Below are positions 1 through 10,828 of a stretch of 24,115 bases of DNA, piece after piece; within the stretch, counting starts at the first letter, position 1; each line of letters opens with the position of its first letter. The DNA lies in the NCBI GenBank assembly GCA_034696485.1, contig JAQIWT010000303.1, positions 1 to 24,115 on the forward strand, given 5' to 3'. The notes beneath the pieces were generated by a model. The model saw only the letters and a list, made by a program, of their open reading frames with translations. It ran no database searches and had not been told where the DNA came from. A program made the position numbers and the translations under genes. The stretch is from Isohypsibius dastychi. Lineage: Eukaryota; Tardigrada; Eutardigrada; Parachela; Isohypsibiidae.

Positions 1-230
1 ACATTGTTAACCATGGACTGTGTTATCTGCCAGCTGCTGCTGACGACTGTTGGGTTCCATCCACAGAAATCGCTCAGAAAGTCACAAGAAATAGATCCAG
101 ACACAAGTTCAGATGAACCTTAAAATTTAATACAACCATATGACAACCTGTGATTGAATACAGAATGTCGTGACTTACCGGTAAGAAGTATCAAGCCAAG
201 CGTAAGAAAACCAACGGAAGTGTTCCCCAT
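1..230 (-). CDS. 5' end of a secreted/membrane protein gene (partial, two exons)
   Basis: Seen: on the minus strand an ATG at 230-228 opens 17 codons reading MGNTSVGFLTLGLILLT, a typical hydrophobic signal peptide. One base later comes a consensus donor GTAAGT (complement of 173-178). The exon is therefore 179-230, ending in phase 1. The only acceptor in the remaining sequence that keeps a phase-compatible open frame is the AG at complement 48-47. It gives a second exon from 46 to 1 that reads VVSSSWQITQSMVNNV across the junction and leaves the window open. The intron would be 132 bp. Other nearby AGs lead quickly to stops. Inference: a signal-peptide exon with a phase-1 donor matches the layout of Ig-superfamily genes such as the Lachesin-like gene transcribed the other way from 2504, but too little protein is visible to name a family. 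The first exon is fairly convincing; the second is tentative. Confidence 0.5.
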
Positions 231-2503
231 TTCGACGTCGGGTTTTGGCCGACAATCCAAAGATTTCGTATGTAATAACAATAAATTTGTCTGATCTTAA
301 CGTGTGAATTTTGACGAAAAATAGGAGCGCGAGCTCTTGATGAAGAAGTCAATACACACTACCGTCAGGTAGACGCTAATTTTGATATCATTTTCTAGCT
401 ATTCTATCGAGCTGTCTTACATAAACATAATCGTAGATAGATATGGAGTCGCGTCAATCAGATACTGACGATAAGTTTTGAATGAAGAGGAGACCTTTTG
501 ACAATTACACGAATTGTACGATGTTCGATAGCCAAAAAGGAAACTCATCTTCGGTCAACTTGCACCTGTATGAATAATTGCACGATTGTATATTAGCGAA
601 CTTCTGCCTGTTGTCGCAAGTCTCAAGCCGCATGTTCAGATATCTTGCCGTAAATAAAGATGATTTCAAGTCGACTACGCCACAATTTTGTCACAACTTC
701 AGGTCGTTGTAAAAAAGGCTTGTCTGTCCTTCTGTGCTTTTACGAAGACCCGAATATTTACGGTGCTGTGATGTGAGGAAAATTATGCGCCTCGAGGTGC
801 TGCTGGTATTTCTATAGAGGCATTTCAAAAATCGGGAAAAACCTCTTTGAAATCTAAAGGTTTATTGTGCTGATAAATTTCGATTCAATTGTTTTGCACA
901 TGCGCACTTTATAAGCCTTGATAGGGATAATTTTCGAGTGGATCCTGCATAGTTTGCGGACTTGAGCGCTGATTGTATTTCTCCATTGAGTCAAAAGATG
1001 CTTTCAGTATGTAAAAGGGTACTACTGAATACCTGAAATAGACTGTTTGTGCTGGAGCATATTACAGGCGCTTCACTGCTGCTGCAAATATAGGCCACTT
1101 GGGCACGAGAGACTCCTTCAACATTACCTGTTAATTTTCAGTTAACGTATTTGATCAGCGGGATGCTTTGTCCCTTCTTCGCGCTTTTCACCTCGCTCCC
1201 ATTTTTGACCGGCGTCCATTTACCTTCTCATGGACAAAGGATGTAAATTAACTACTCTCAGCCGGAAGCTTGTTGACGCGTACGGTATTTCCGTCTAGGT
1301 GTCCCGCTTGCATGGCCTGTTAATCGATCACGATTCGTTCGGTCAGTACGACTGGAAAACCTGGACGTTTTGCTGTGATATCGCGGCAAAAAATCCATTC
1401 TATAAATGAACTTGGTCCGACCAGAGCTCAACCGAAGAATGCTTCTTCGCACAACAAAATGGTCGACACTACTACACACATAGTGCCGTTCTAGTGTTAT
1501 ATTACGGCAGTGATTGGTTTTGTTGGGATGGGCTGGCTGGCTACCTTTAGAAATAACTTTTTTGGAGGCGATCTCAAGTACTTCGACATATTTTTCCACT
1601 TCCAGTGATGGTTCGAGTTCTATGGTTGAGCGGATCTATGTACACGGTAATTGACTTAAAAATATAGCTCATGAGGTCAAAGCGCATTATCAAGTTGCCA
1701 TTGTACAGTAAAATGACCGATATTAAAATTGCAGATTCCCTAATGCTGTTCCCACTCTGGATATGCTAGTACCCTACACGCCAGAGTAATGAAAATCAGC
1801 GTGAGGAAAACGTGACCATTGTCGACGAAATGGGAATCGAAGCTTGACTTCACCACAAGCCGTCTCTGGACATGCCGTCTATTAAACTTTAATCAACCTG
1901 AAAAATGCTTTGCAACTCTGTGGAATTATCCGGGAATGCACACGTCCAAAAGGTCCAAAGCTGAACCCTCACACACGTCATCTTTTAGGTTTTCTTACCA
2001 CCACTACAAATCTACATATCTGCTTATGAAATTGCACTTTTTATACAGAAACGCTGTAGAGCTCTGTTGAAAGAAGTGGAAGTGTGTTAAAGCCTAATTA
2101 ACTGGGTTCATCGTGTTTTTTCGTCCTTTCGGTAAATTAGTAAAAAACATAAGTGTACTTGTCGTTGATTCTCAGCAAAAATACACATTTGAACTGAAAA
2201 TTAGAATAATCTCCTCTTGGATCAGAAATAAATCCAGTTAACAGTTGCTACCCCGCCCAGCCAGAATATGCCAGTCACGAAGATCGGCGGAGCAACGCCC
2301 CTGTCCAGTCCAATGGATGCCGCTATCTCGTCGAAGATCAATTCGTAAACTGACGAAGATAGGATAGCGCGTTTCTAAAACAACTTCGTTCCGCTGTCAC
2401 TGAAGATTTATTTGAATTTCTGATTCACAAATTGCCGAAATCCCAGCTTGCATTAACGGAAAAGTTACGATATTTGGAAGGACGAGGAAGACTAGCCAGG
2501 AAA
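231..2503. other. Divergent intergenic region and 5' UTRs; no gene seen
   Basis: These 2.3 kb lie between two genes reading away from each other, so they should hold both promoters and both 5' UTRs. I see no protein-like open frame; the longest one (minus strand, 1258-1599) is low-complexity in character, has no domain signature and shows no splice context. I found no convincing TATA box, initiator or tRNA. The GTTCGAGTTC at about 1611-1620 resembles a tRNA B box but has no pairing T-stem. The transcription start of the Lachesin-like gene cannot be placed. Confidence 0.6.
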
Positions 2504-5500
2504 ATGTTGCTTTTATATCTTCTTGCCGGAATATGTTTTACCTCTTCTGGTAAGTCATGTTTTACAAAAACAACGAGTAATATTTTGGCTTATTTTTTCT
2601 GTATAAAGAAATATAGTTGACTTGGACGAGGTAGCGATCCATTAGGGCAGTAATTAGACGAAGAACTGCAGTGTAATCCGTTCACATCATCAAGAAGTGC
2701 TTAATTTAAATCAGTACTCCGGAAAAGATCACGGCTGCGTCTGCAGAAAGTAGGGCAAGATTCAATTTGAATTACGAATGCTCGACTGTGTTTAATCTTT
2801 GGAAATACCATCATAAAACGAATATCGATCTCAAGTTAAAAGCTTTGCTTTTGACCTAATAAATCGGAATTAAACATACTCCATCGAATGCAAGCCCCAA
2901 ATCCATTTTAAAACGTCTTTGTGCAGGACAACACTTGAGAAAATAAAGAGCACAATTCTTCAAGGCGTTGCTCATTGACTTCACGTGAGAACGCTGTTTA
3001 TTTTTACGTTTACCTTTACCGGCCATTTGCATGCTCGAGAAGGAACACACAACGTGCAAGCATTTCCTGTCTTGAAGATATAGCCCGTGTCCATCTTGAG
3101 TATCTGGGGCCGGTCGGCACACCGGTCTCCCATTTCAAGTGTTGATCTAAGCATTGCAATCTTCTTGTTGTGATACTCGAGTTTAGGTATCGGATTGTCA
3201 AGCCCTTTATCACCGAACTTGAATTTCTTTTCACCGGTCAGAATTCCACATCTTGAACGTCTTGAACGGCAGCTTGATGAGGATTGGCATGGATGCTGAC
3301 CGTCTCTGCTAAATTTCCTGTTCATCTCATCTTGACGCCTAAAATTCTCAATGGAGAAAACCTGCTTTTTGACAATATCAGATTTCGGCTTAGCTGGAAT
3401 TTTATTTAATCACCTATCAATATTATTCCTCGTGTTCTATCACGTTCTTTGACGGTATTTTGGCAGATTCTCAGGCTAATTAAAAGCAACCCGGAGCAGG
3501 CGAGATTGCTAGTCACCATCGATCACTCGTGTCGTAATCTTGTTGTGATAATCGAGCAAATTGCATTTGATGAGTTAAGAACACAACGATGACCTTTTCG
3601 GCGGGAGGATATTGCTTTGCCGGCGGATATGCAGTGGCCGTTAAGGAAGATTAGGTTAAGGCTGGTCAGTTTAGCGGAAGTCCGGAGCACACATTTAAAG
3701 CGGTCAGACATCCTTGACGGTTACTCGCCTTTTGAGAAGCATCCATAAATTCCCAGTCTCGAAATTTAATCAGAACTGGAACCACCAAAAGCAAATTCAC
3801 TCTTTACTACTCATATTACTTACTATTTTTGTTTTATTCACAAGAAACGTTCGTCTATCAATACGTACTCTACATGCAATCCCAATTGTTCAAGTTTTAT
3901 GATCCACAGTCTCATATTGTGAGTTCCATGACCTTCCATAGCGACCAGCTGGGTGATGTCAAGACAGCAATTTTGAAAAGTGCTGGCCAGCTCACCTGGA
4001 CACTATTTTATAATTCTGGTTCATGTGGTTGGCTAGCGCCGGCACGGTTCAGAGGTTAGGTAGCGCTATAAAAACAATGGACTCTTTGCAATCAGCAACT
4101 ATTGATCAGCATCCCCAAGGGCACCGTTAATTACATGTAGATAAATCTTAATTATACTGGGAGTAAATTATCAAATTGTTTCGTCAATGAAAATGATTTT
4201 TCGGTTATTGACAACGACGTAGTTAGCTTTGGATGTGAAGCCGGCCATTTAATTAGGCAGCTCCACCGAAATGAATGAACTCCATGTGAACTAACAATTC
4301 CCAAATGGAACTGGGTTATTCAAATAAGCTTAATAAGACCCCTCTATCACCTCATCGTATTGTTGCTCGCATTTTATGCCCGGTCCCTCTGTCAGCTCCT
4401 CCGTGGCCGTCTTTTGTATTTCTGCATAACTTACTGCATTAGCCATATGATTATTGACAGAGCAGGATGGAAAATTCAATTTGCACCTGCCCGGTGTCCA
4501 CCATCGAAAATATGGATCTCATACTGAGAGATTACGATGCGATAATGATCTTTCGTGACGATGAAATATTCCGTATTGAAGCGTCTGTCGGTCATTTTCA
4601 TCTAGTGGATTTATTGACAGGGAGCGGATCAGAAGTAAATATGTGACCAAAAATGGAATGCAGGGCAAATAGGTACTCAGGAGACTTGCGCTTTCATAGA
4701 GAACATTCTTGTAAGGTTAGCCCCTGTCCACACGTGCACTCATTTTCCAAAAGGTGCTTATCGATGTTTGAATGGGATAATGAGTCTCAAGATTGCCATC
4801 ATTATCATACCTTGCATGGCCATTCAGAAAGATTCTTTGAATATTGATGCATTGCGCCTTTTTGCCGAACAAGAAAAATTTACAATCAAATTAATAAAAA
4901 TGACCATATTGTTAAGAATACATGACCAAACTTTACGGCGAAATCCGAACAAAAACAAATACCAAGACAGATTTTCGAGTGCATATTCATCGAAGGGCGA
5001 ACATTTTGCGATATTGTGTTGGAAAAATTAGCTTTAGCAAACGAAGTACATGATTACATCATGGACACTTGTTATGACTCTGCAGTACAAAGCGTGAAAA
5101 TGAGAGCCACCAAAGCAGATGCTACGGAAAATCATGCGTATTCCGAAATCAATATTACAAATATCCGACTGTTCCTCCATAAGCTTTTGACATAAACACG
5201 CAAATACAACCAGCCAACCTTGCGAACATAACATGCGATCAAGTTACTTTTCCCATTTATCACTACATCCCAGTCTCCGTCATCAAAGCAATTTTCCAGT
5301 TGAATGACAAGCAGAGCCGGCCGAATTCTGACACCCGGTGTTCGAAGAAGAATATGTGAAACACCGGACACGAACCAGTTTTCGATTATTTCACCACAAA
5401 AATATCGTCATTTAGTTAAACGGATATCGTAAAACATGTTATTTGGCGATTAGAAAATGACCATAGAAGAGAGAAGGATCCACCTGCAGATGACTGCCCC

Positions 5501-8500
5501 TTCGTGATGGAAACCGTATATTATTATCAACCCTCCGGCACTCTGTAAATTACATTTTAACTGTGAGTGTAAACAAATCTCTCGAGATGTCCCGGCAAGG
5601 ACACGAGATTTGTCCAAGACTCCCTTTCTTGGCCTAGTTTTTCAATCCATTTTTCGGTAGTTTCGGCACATCAAAATACACAGATGGAAGATTGATTGCT
5701 CCGCCATAAACTGACATTGTGTAAACTGCCGGCCCACCAAACGCAAATGAGCGTGAAATTGAGCTTACGCTGTACTGAACCCTTTAAAACATTTGAATAC
5801 ATAAATTAAAATTTTCAAAACAATATTCTGAATTTGGTCAAACCGCCGGCGCGTTATTCGAATATATGCTCTCAGAAATGATTCATCAAAATAGATGTCT
5901 CGTTGTCATTTGACGCTGTTGTTTATAGATACCGAATAATTGGTTTACATCAACTAACAACACGAGCACTCCGCTCTTTTTACCATCCATTTGTACGATG
6001 GATAAATTGGGTGTCATTTTACATGTTCACTTCATCGGATGTAAACTGAAGATAGAGGACCTAACACATTACTCTATTCATAAACGTGCGGGACCAAATG
6101 TCTTCTCTCAACCTTTAATCAGAATCGACGACAAAGCAGGAATTCTCAGATATTTATGACATGTTAAACATTAAGCTAAGAGGAAAATATGTTCTTGCAA
6201 AAGCAGACTTGAAAATACATTCATCATATAAGATCCCAAATAAATTTACTTGGACAGCCATAACACTACTATAAATTTGCTTTTATGGTTTTGCTGACTA
6301 CCAGATATTTGGAAAACATGAACGCCGCTCACTTCTGACAAGATCAACTCGCAGTTATGACACGTCATCGTATATCCAGTGGTCATAAATCGTTTGACAT
6401 TCCTGTTTGACAGCTAGGAGCATTCTTGTGGAAAATTCAGAAGCGAACAATTGCGGTTTGACCACAGCAGTTGCTGGCCGTTTCCAATATAAAAATTCTC
6501 ATGAAATGAGGCTGCATGGGATGTGCGGGTGCTTCCTTCCTGTCCACTGTCCATTCGTGTGATCAAGCCAGACACGCTCCCTCATTAACGCGCTTCAATG
6601 CTTCACTGAACAAGTTTTGCCCATCTTCCGCACCCCATGCATCCGTTTTTGCGCGATATTAACTGCTAGTTAGCAATATTAGGACAATCAGCCTAATTAT
6701 CTTTTTCTTCATTCATTTTGTGTGAGAAAACGAGGCTTCACGCCGATCTTCAAACTCCAAATTTATCAAAATCTACTAACCAATAGAACACAAATTTTCA
6801 ATAAAGCCCATTTTCTTCTACATTCATTAATTACTTGAATGATAGAATATGAACTGTGCAGTGAATAGAGATATGTGACATATCGTTTTGTTTTTTTTTC
6901 CAGTGACTGCCCAACAGAATCCAACGATAACCTTTATCACCAAAGAAACGGTAGCGGATCTGGGAGGAACGGTGGAATTAAAGTGTTCTGTGCAATACGC
7001 TGCAGATTTCCCGGTGAGTTTTCTTAAATCATACCATTTTGTTTTACCGATATTACCGTTCTGAAAAGCGAATTCAAAATGTAAACTTGTACATTGGCAC
7101 ATATGTGTCCTGTCCAATTTGTCCACTTTGATGACCGTCTGTCTTCACGTTCCAAACATGCGAGTGTATCATCGCAATGTCCGATTTATTTGTCCGGCTC
7201 ATTTTAACGAGATTCCGCTTATTAATTAACAAGGATTCCAGCGCTAATCCTATTTGCTTTCTGGTAAAAGGATGGATCAGGATCGCTTGCAGTCTGAAGC
7301 AGCGGTCAAGTGTTTATGGAGTGTGAAAATAATGCCCGATGATGTTAACCGGTGTATGTTCATCCCACCAGGTGATGTGGATTCGTCTACCCGATACTCC
7401 ACTCTCCTTCAGGGGATCGCGCATCGTTCCGGAAAATCGCTACTCTGTGAGATATGACCAGTCAAGCATGACATTTCTTCTTCAAATTCAAGATCTACAA
7501 GAATCTGATGCCGGAATGTATCAGTGTCAAGTTCAGGTTTCATCTGTCCACAAAATCAAAGCAGAGGTGCCTCTTCACATCAGAAGTGAGTGCAACAAAT
7601 TACATGAAATCGATACGCAATATTCGGTTGATTCACAAACAAAGAAAGAGTTTTTCAATAATCAAATCATGAATTCACTAACAATCAGAATTTGTATTGT
7701 CGCACGGTTACTAGAATGCGCAATTCCAGTTTTTTTTGTTTTCATGTGACAATGATTTCAGGGCCACCGGTCATCACCGATGACTCTTCAAGAGATCTGG
7801 TTGTGGGTCGTGGAGAAGATGTCCTTTTGTACTGCAACGCAACCGGCTTTCCTCATCCCAAATTATCGTGGCGCAGACAAGGAAATGCTCTTCTGCCAAC
7901 TGGTGGGGCAATTCATCACGGAACGCACCTAAAACTCAACGACATCCAGAAGGAGCACCGAGGCTCATATGTCTGTACCGCCGACAATGCAGTCGGACAA
8001 GGTGATCGACGCAATATCAACATCAGAGTGGAATGTAAGTTGTCTATGAAACAAGTATGATCAATGGCCAAATTATCTTGTCATAACCGCGGTACTCTTT
8101 TGTTTCCAGTTTCTCCAGTGGTCAAAGTGGAGAGGCCGCGAGTTGGGCAAGCACTCTACCATGATCGTGAATTGGAATGCCATGTTGAAGGCTTTCCAGC
8201 TCCTCAAGTCGAGTGGCGGTTTGGAAATCAGAAAATCGTTAATGATCAGCACCACGAAGTGTCCGCTCAGACTGTCCTTTCTGATCACACAGCCATGAAA
8301 CTGAGGGTAAAAAATGTCCAAAAGAAGCAATATGGAATGTACCACTGTGTGGCAACCAACAAACTCGGTTCAGCTCAAGGAAACGTCGAACTTTACGGTA
8401 AGAACAAGATGAATTTTCATTTTCGACCTTTGTTTTTATGAGATGATTATGTTCGGTGATTCTGTTTTTTTTCTGTTTTTTTTTGTTACCAGAAACGTCC

Positions 8501-8623
8501 CGTGTTGTTGGTGATTACCATGATCGTAGCCTGCCAGCAGGCTTATCGACAGATTCCGCATGTGTTTTTGTCCCAGTGCCGATATTATTTATCTTGCTTG
8601 CCCTGTGCCACATTCATTTATGA
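2504..8623 (+). CDS. Lac: Lachesin-like GPI-anchored immunoglobulin-superfamily adhesion protein
   Basis: Exons 2504-2549, 6904-7013, 7372-7585, 7762-8034, 8110-8397 and 8493-8623 join with consistent phases into 353 residues, close to the size of insect Lachesin. The start at 2504 is the first in-frame ATG and opens directly on a signal peptide (MLLLYLLAGICFTSSVTA, 1-18). Three Ig domains follow, with cysteine pairs C43/C104, C148/C195 and C238/C294. The DAGMYQC motif (98-104) and the PPV, GDRRNIN and PRVGQAL junction motifs are diagnostic of the Lachesin family. A hydrophobic tail (334-353) with no cytoplasmic part indicates a GPI-anchor signal. NAT at 149-151 is a possible N-glycan site. 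Known for the family: homophilic adhesion at the lateral membrane and septate junctions in insects. An alternative last exon at 8692-8828 gives a different tail. Neurotrimin/DIP-type Ig proteins are the main alternative, but the motif match favours Lachesin. Confidence 0.93.
2550..6903 (+). other. Large first intron of the Lachesin-like gene (4.35 kb)
   Basis: Bounded by GTAAGT at 2550 and a pyrimidine-rich acceptor ending CAG at 6903. It splits the signal-peptide exon from Ig domain 1 in phase 1. Every other intron confirmed in the window is under 360 bp, so this one stands out and is the natural place for enhancers. I read both strands and saw no domain-bearing frame, no known small RNA and no mobile-element termini. 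The open frames inside it (for example at 2856-3325 minus and 3714-4059 plus) have no family features or splice context. Confidence 0.8.
7014..7371 (+). other. Second intron of the Lachesin-like gene
   Basis: A 358-bp phase-0 intron inside Ig domain 1, from GTGAGT at 7014 to CAG at 7371. It interrupts the domain between the first Cys strand (ending ADFP) and the core tryptophan exon (starting VMW). An open frame at 7254-7457 crosses the acceptor in a different frame and has no Ig features. Nothing else is seen in it. Confidence 0.8.
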
Positions 8624-8691
8624 GACATATTGACGTTCCCTTCGTTTTTCTCCCACCGGATTATGAGTCAAAAATATCTTATTTCTGTTAG

Positions 8692-8828
8692 AAACAACAT
8701 ATGCCATGGACACTGGGAGAAAGACAGTTGCGTTGGGATTCATCAGTGCCGCATCGATTCTTCCAGCGTCCGGATTGCCCATTTTCCTTCTACTTTCGAT
8801 CCTCGTTACTATTGTGACCTACTGCTAG
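8692..8828 (+). CDS. Lac: Alternative last exon (6b) of the Lachesin-like gene
   Basis: Seen: an acceptor TTTCTGTTAG ends at 8691 and the following bases are phase-compatible with exon 5 (last base 8397). The joined frame reads E-T-T-Y-A-M and continues to TAG at 8826-8828. It ends with LPIFLLLSILVTIVTYC, a hydrophobic stretch preceded by small residues (ASG) and followed directly by the stop. Exon 6a (8493-8623) likewise begins E-T and ends in a hydrophobic tail. The two are therefore parallel terminal exons reached from the same donor at 8398, giving 353- or 355-residue proteins. Because 6a contains a stop, the two tails are mutually exclusive. Inference: alternative splicing swaps the membrane-anchoring segment; both look like GPI signals, though 6b could also be a membrane stub. 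No transcript evidence is available here. Confidence 0.7.
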
Positions 8829-9194
8829 TCTACTCTTCCCGACCAGCTTTTCAACCGCAGCTGAATCGGACAGCGAAATTGTGTAACAGATGAGCTCAAA
8901 TCCTCAAGTGAAAACCCCGGCGAATAGCTCAGATTCCACTTGGAGATTTGTGATGAGGCACTGAGGCGCAGTTTCACCACTAATCTGTCTTTGTAGTGCA
9001 AACCATTCGTAATCTTGTTACTGTCAGCTCGCTTTTAATTCCCATTCGACACCGGATGGATGCCAGTGAATTTTAAGATTTAACAATTTTCTCGATACAT
9101 TTTGCCTCCTTTTCTTGTTCGTTCTGCACTAGAGCATCTTCTTGACATCTTTCTGTCGTCGCTGTCTTTTATTTCCCTAATGAACCTTTGATGG

Positions 9195-9200
9195 AATAAA
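9195..9200 (+). promoter_or_regulatory. Probable poly(A) signal AATAAA of the Lachesin-like gene
   Basis: A canonical AATAAA lies 572 bp after stop 6a and 367 bp after stop 6b. I saw no earlier canonical copy between the two stops, so both isoforms probably share this 3' end. The 3' UTR would then run from 8624 (or 8829) to about 9220. Confidence 0.55.
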
Positions 9201-9220
9201 AGATTTCACTTCGATCTGAC

Positions 9221-10820
9221 AAGCCTTCCAGTGACCGAATCACGGAAGAGAAGTCGGCACTTGTGATCGCAAAAAAGAACTCAAAAGTCATCAAGTCCTT
9301 CACAAATACAGAAAGGACTGAACGAGAATCCTTGTGGATGTGAATTGGAGTGATCTTTTGGAGAAGTGAACACGCAACTCACATTTTGGACTGTCAGGTT
9401 TTACGTTACCATTTTTGGTTTGATATTTCTGAAAGGTCATGCCAAATGAGCATATACAGTATGCTTCCCCCTTCCCCCCTCTTAAAAGCAGAACAAGAAC
9501 ATGTAGAAAATTCCTCCAAATTTTTGAAACTAAAGTCATTCAATCAACCTTGAAAACTGCTTACAGCTCATGAGATTGATACGGGCGTGAAATAATTGGT
9601 TACTAGGGCATTGTTGGGATAGCTTCGTCCAAGACCTATAAACCGCTGGTAATTAAAAACCTTTTTTGCAAAACCTCGTTCGAGACAAATACGTCACAAC
9701 TTTTCGTAGTGAGTGTTCGTGGCAGAGCATTCGTAGCCCCTACGTTTTGTTGTTGAGAGCTTACGTTGTGAGTTGAGCGTGGAGTTAAGAAGTTTCGTAG
9801 TTCGAGGTTTCGTAGTCAGGCTAAGGGTCTTTCAAAGTTCTTTCAAAGTTCTTTTCCTGTTGCGTGGATCCGAGAATCGTTGAGAGTACAACAAGTCTTG
9901 AATGCAGGTATGAGCTGTCTTACAAGCACAACCTTTGACCGGAGATCCTCAGTTCCATAAATTCTCTACTACGAAACTGCTGCCAACGAAAGGTTGTGAA
10001 CGAAAAGTTTATACAACGCGAGCTCTGGAAGTTGGGTGCTACGAACGTAGAAAGGAAATTGCTAGGTAAGGTGAACTACCAAACCTCGAAACTACGAGAA
10101 TTTCGACTACAAAAACCCTGTGTGCCGAATAATTGGGATGCTACAACGAAGTAACTCTTTCAAAAACCTGGTTGATTACACAAAATACTAAAGGTCAACC
10201 CTGAGATGTAAGTGTCCTATATCACTCTGCCTTACCACGTGGAAACTCGAGACCCTACCGTCTGTTCTTTAGGCAGGGTCATCATCTTCAGCTGTAAACT
10301 GGTCGTGAGACTGGGCAATGGAAGTTGCCGCCATCCAACGAAGCAAACGTGCTTCAATGTTTTACATGATAGTAACTTTCTGAATTAAGAAACCTTCGTG
10401 ATCCAAGATGTTCATCTCGTCCATCCGCCTTGGGTTGGTTCAAAACTGAATTAGTAAAACGTAGTTATATTTCAAGTTGTTCTCCGAACTTTACCTTTGA
10501 AGGTAATACGTAGCGAATTTGATAATTCGTCTTATAGCTTCCTCTTTGATCAGGTGACCGCGTTGTAAAATGTGGCTGTGTTCAGTTGAAGTGCGGTTAC
10601 TGGCAACATAGGTCTTTGGGAGAACTTGTATTCCTCATGAAACGTTAACGTCCGCGACAGCGGACAGCGACCATCGATGGATTTGGATCCACATCCATAG
10701 TTCTTCTTTGAGAACGTTAGACTGTCTGAGATTGAATTGGTTTGGCTCAAATTACTGGTATAATCGCGCTCGCGTAACCACGCTGTTGTTCTTTTGCGGC
10801 TGATTTTGTTTTGAAGAATA
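9221..10820. other. Intergenic DNA with degenerate inverted words; no gene seen
   Basis: No domain-like or spliceable coding sequence is visible on either strand. The first part (to about 9690) shows nothing. Between about 9700 and 10100 the words TTCGTAG and CTACGAA cluster in opposite orientations (listed separately), and an 11-bp unit CTTTCAAAGTT is tandemly doubled at 9829-9850. From 10115 to 10820 I see nothing recognisable. Confidence 0.6.
9703..10098. repeat. Clustered inverted TTCGTAG/CTACGAA repeat region
   Basis: TTCGTAG occurs at 9703-9709, 9730-9736, 9794-9800 and 9809-9815. The reverse complement CTACGAA occurs at 9969-9975 and 10039-10045, with a one-base variant at 10092-10098. 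Longer matches accompany them: 9796-9817 resembles the complement of 10073-10096, and 9699-9736 resembles the complement of 9969-10010. The order of blocks is not that of a simple hairpin, so this looks like a rearranged or decayed inverted repeat, possibly an old mobile-element remnant. Confidence 0.5.
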
Positions 10821-10828
10821 CAGCCGGT
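10821..10828 (+). repeat. Left target-site duplication (CAGCCGGT)
   Basis: This 8-bp sequence is repeated exactly at 11319-11326, directly outside both ends of the hAT-like element. Eight-base duplications are characteristic of hAT-superfamily insertion. Confidence 0.85.

Noticed and set aside
1258-1599. 113-codon open frame on the minus strand
   Set aside because: Composition is rich in Arg, Ser and Thr with no domain pattern, no splice context and no neighbour of related type; it is consistent with a chance frame.
1605-1630. tRNA-like B box GTTCGAGTTC
   Set aside because: The flanking bases do not form a T-stem and no A box, anticodon arm or acceptor stem can be paired at the right distance.
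2856-3325. Overlapping minus-strand frames inside the first Lachesin intron
   Set aside because: They overlap each other in different frames and none shows a recognisable motif or plausible exon borders.
8630-8893. Frame starting at 8630 as an independent small gene
   Set aside because: Its frame shows no domain. The same DNA read one frame over from the acceptor at 8691 gives the Lachesin-like tail, which explains the coding potential better.
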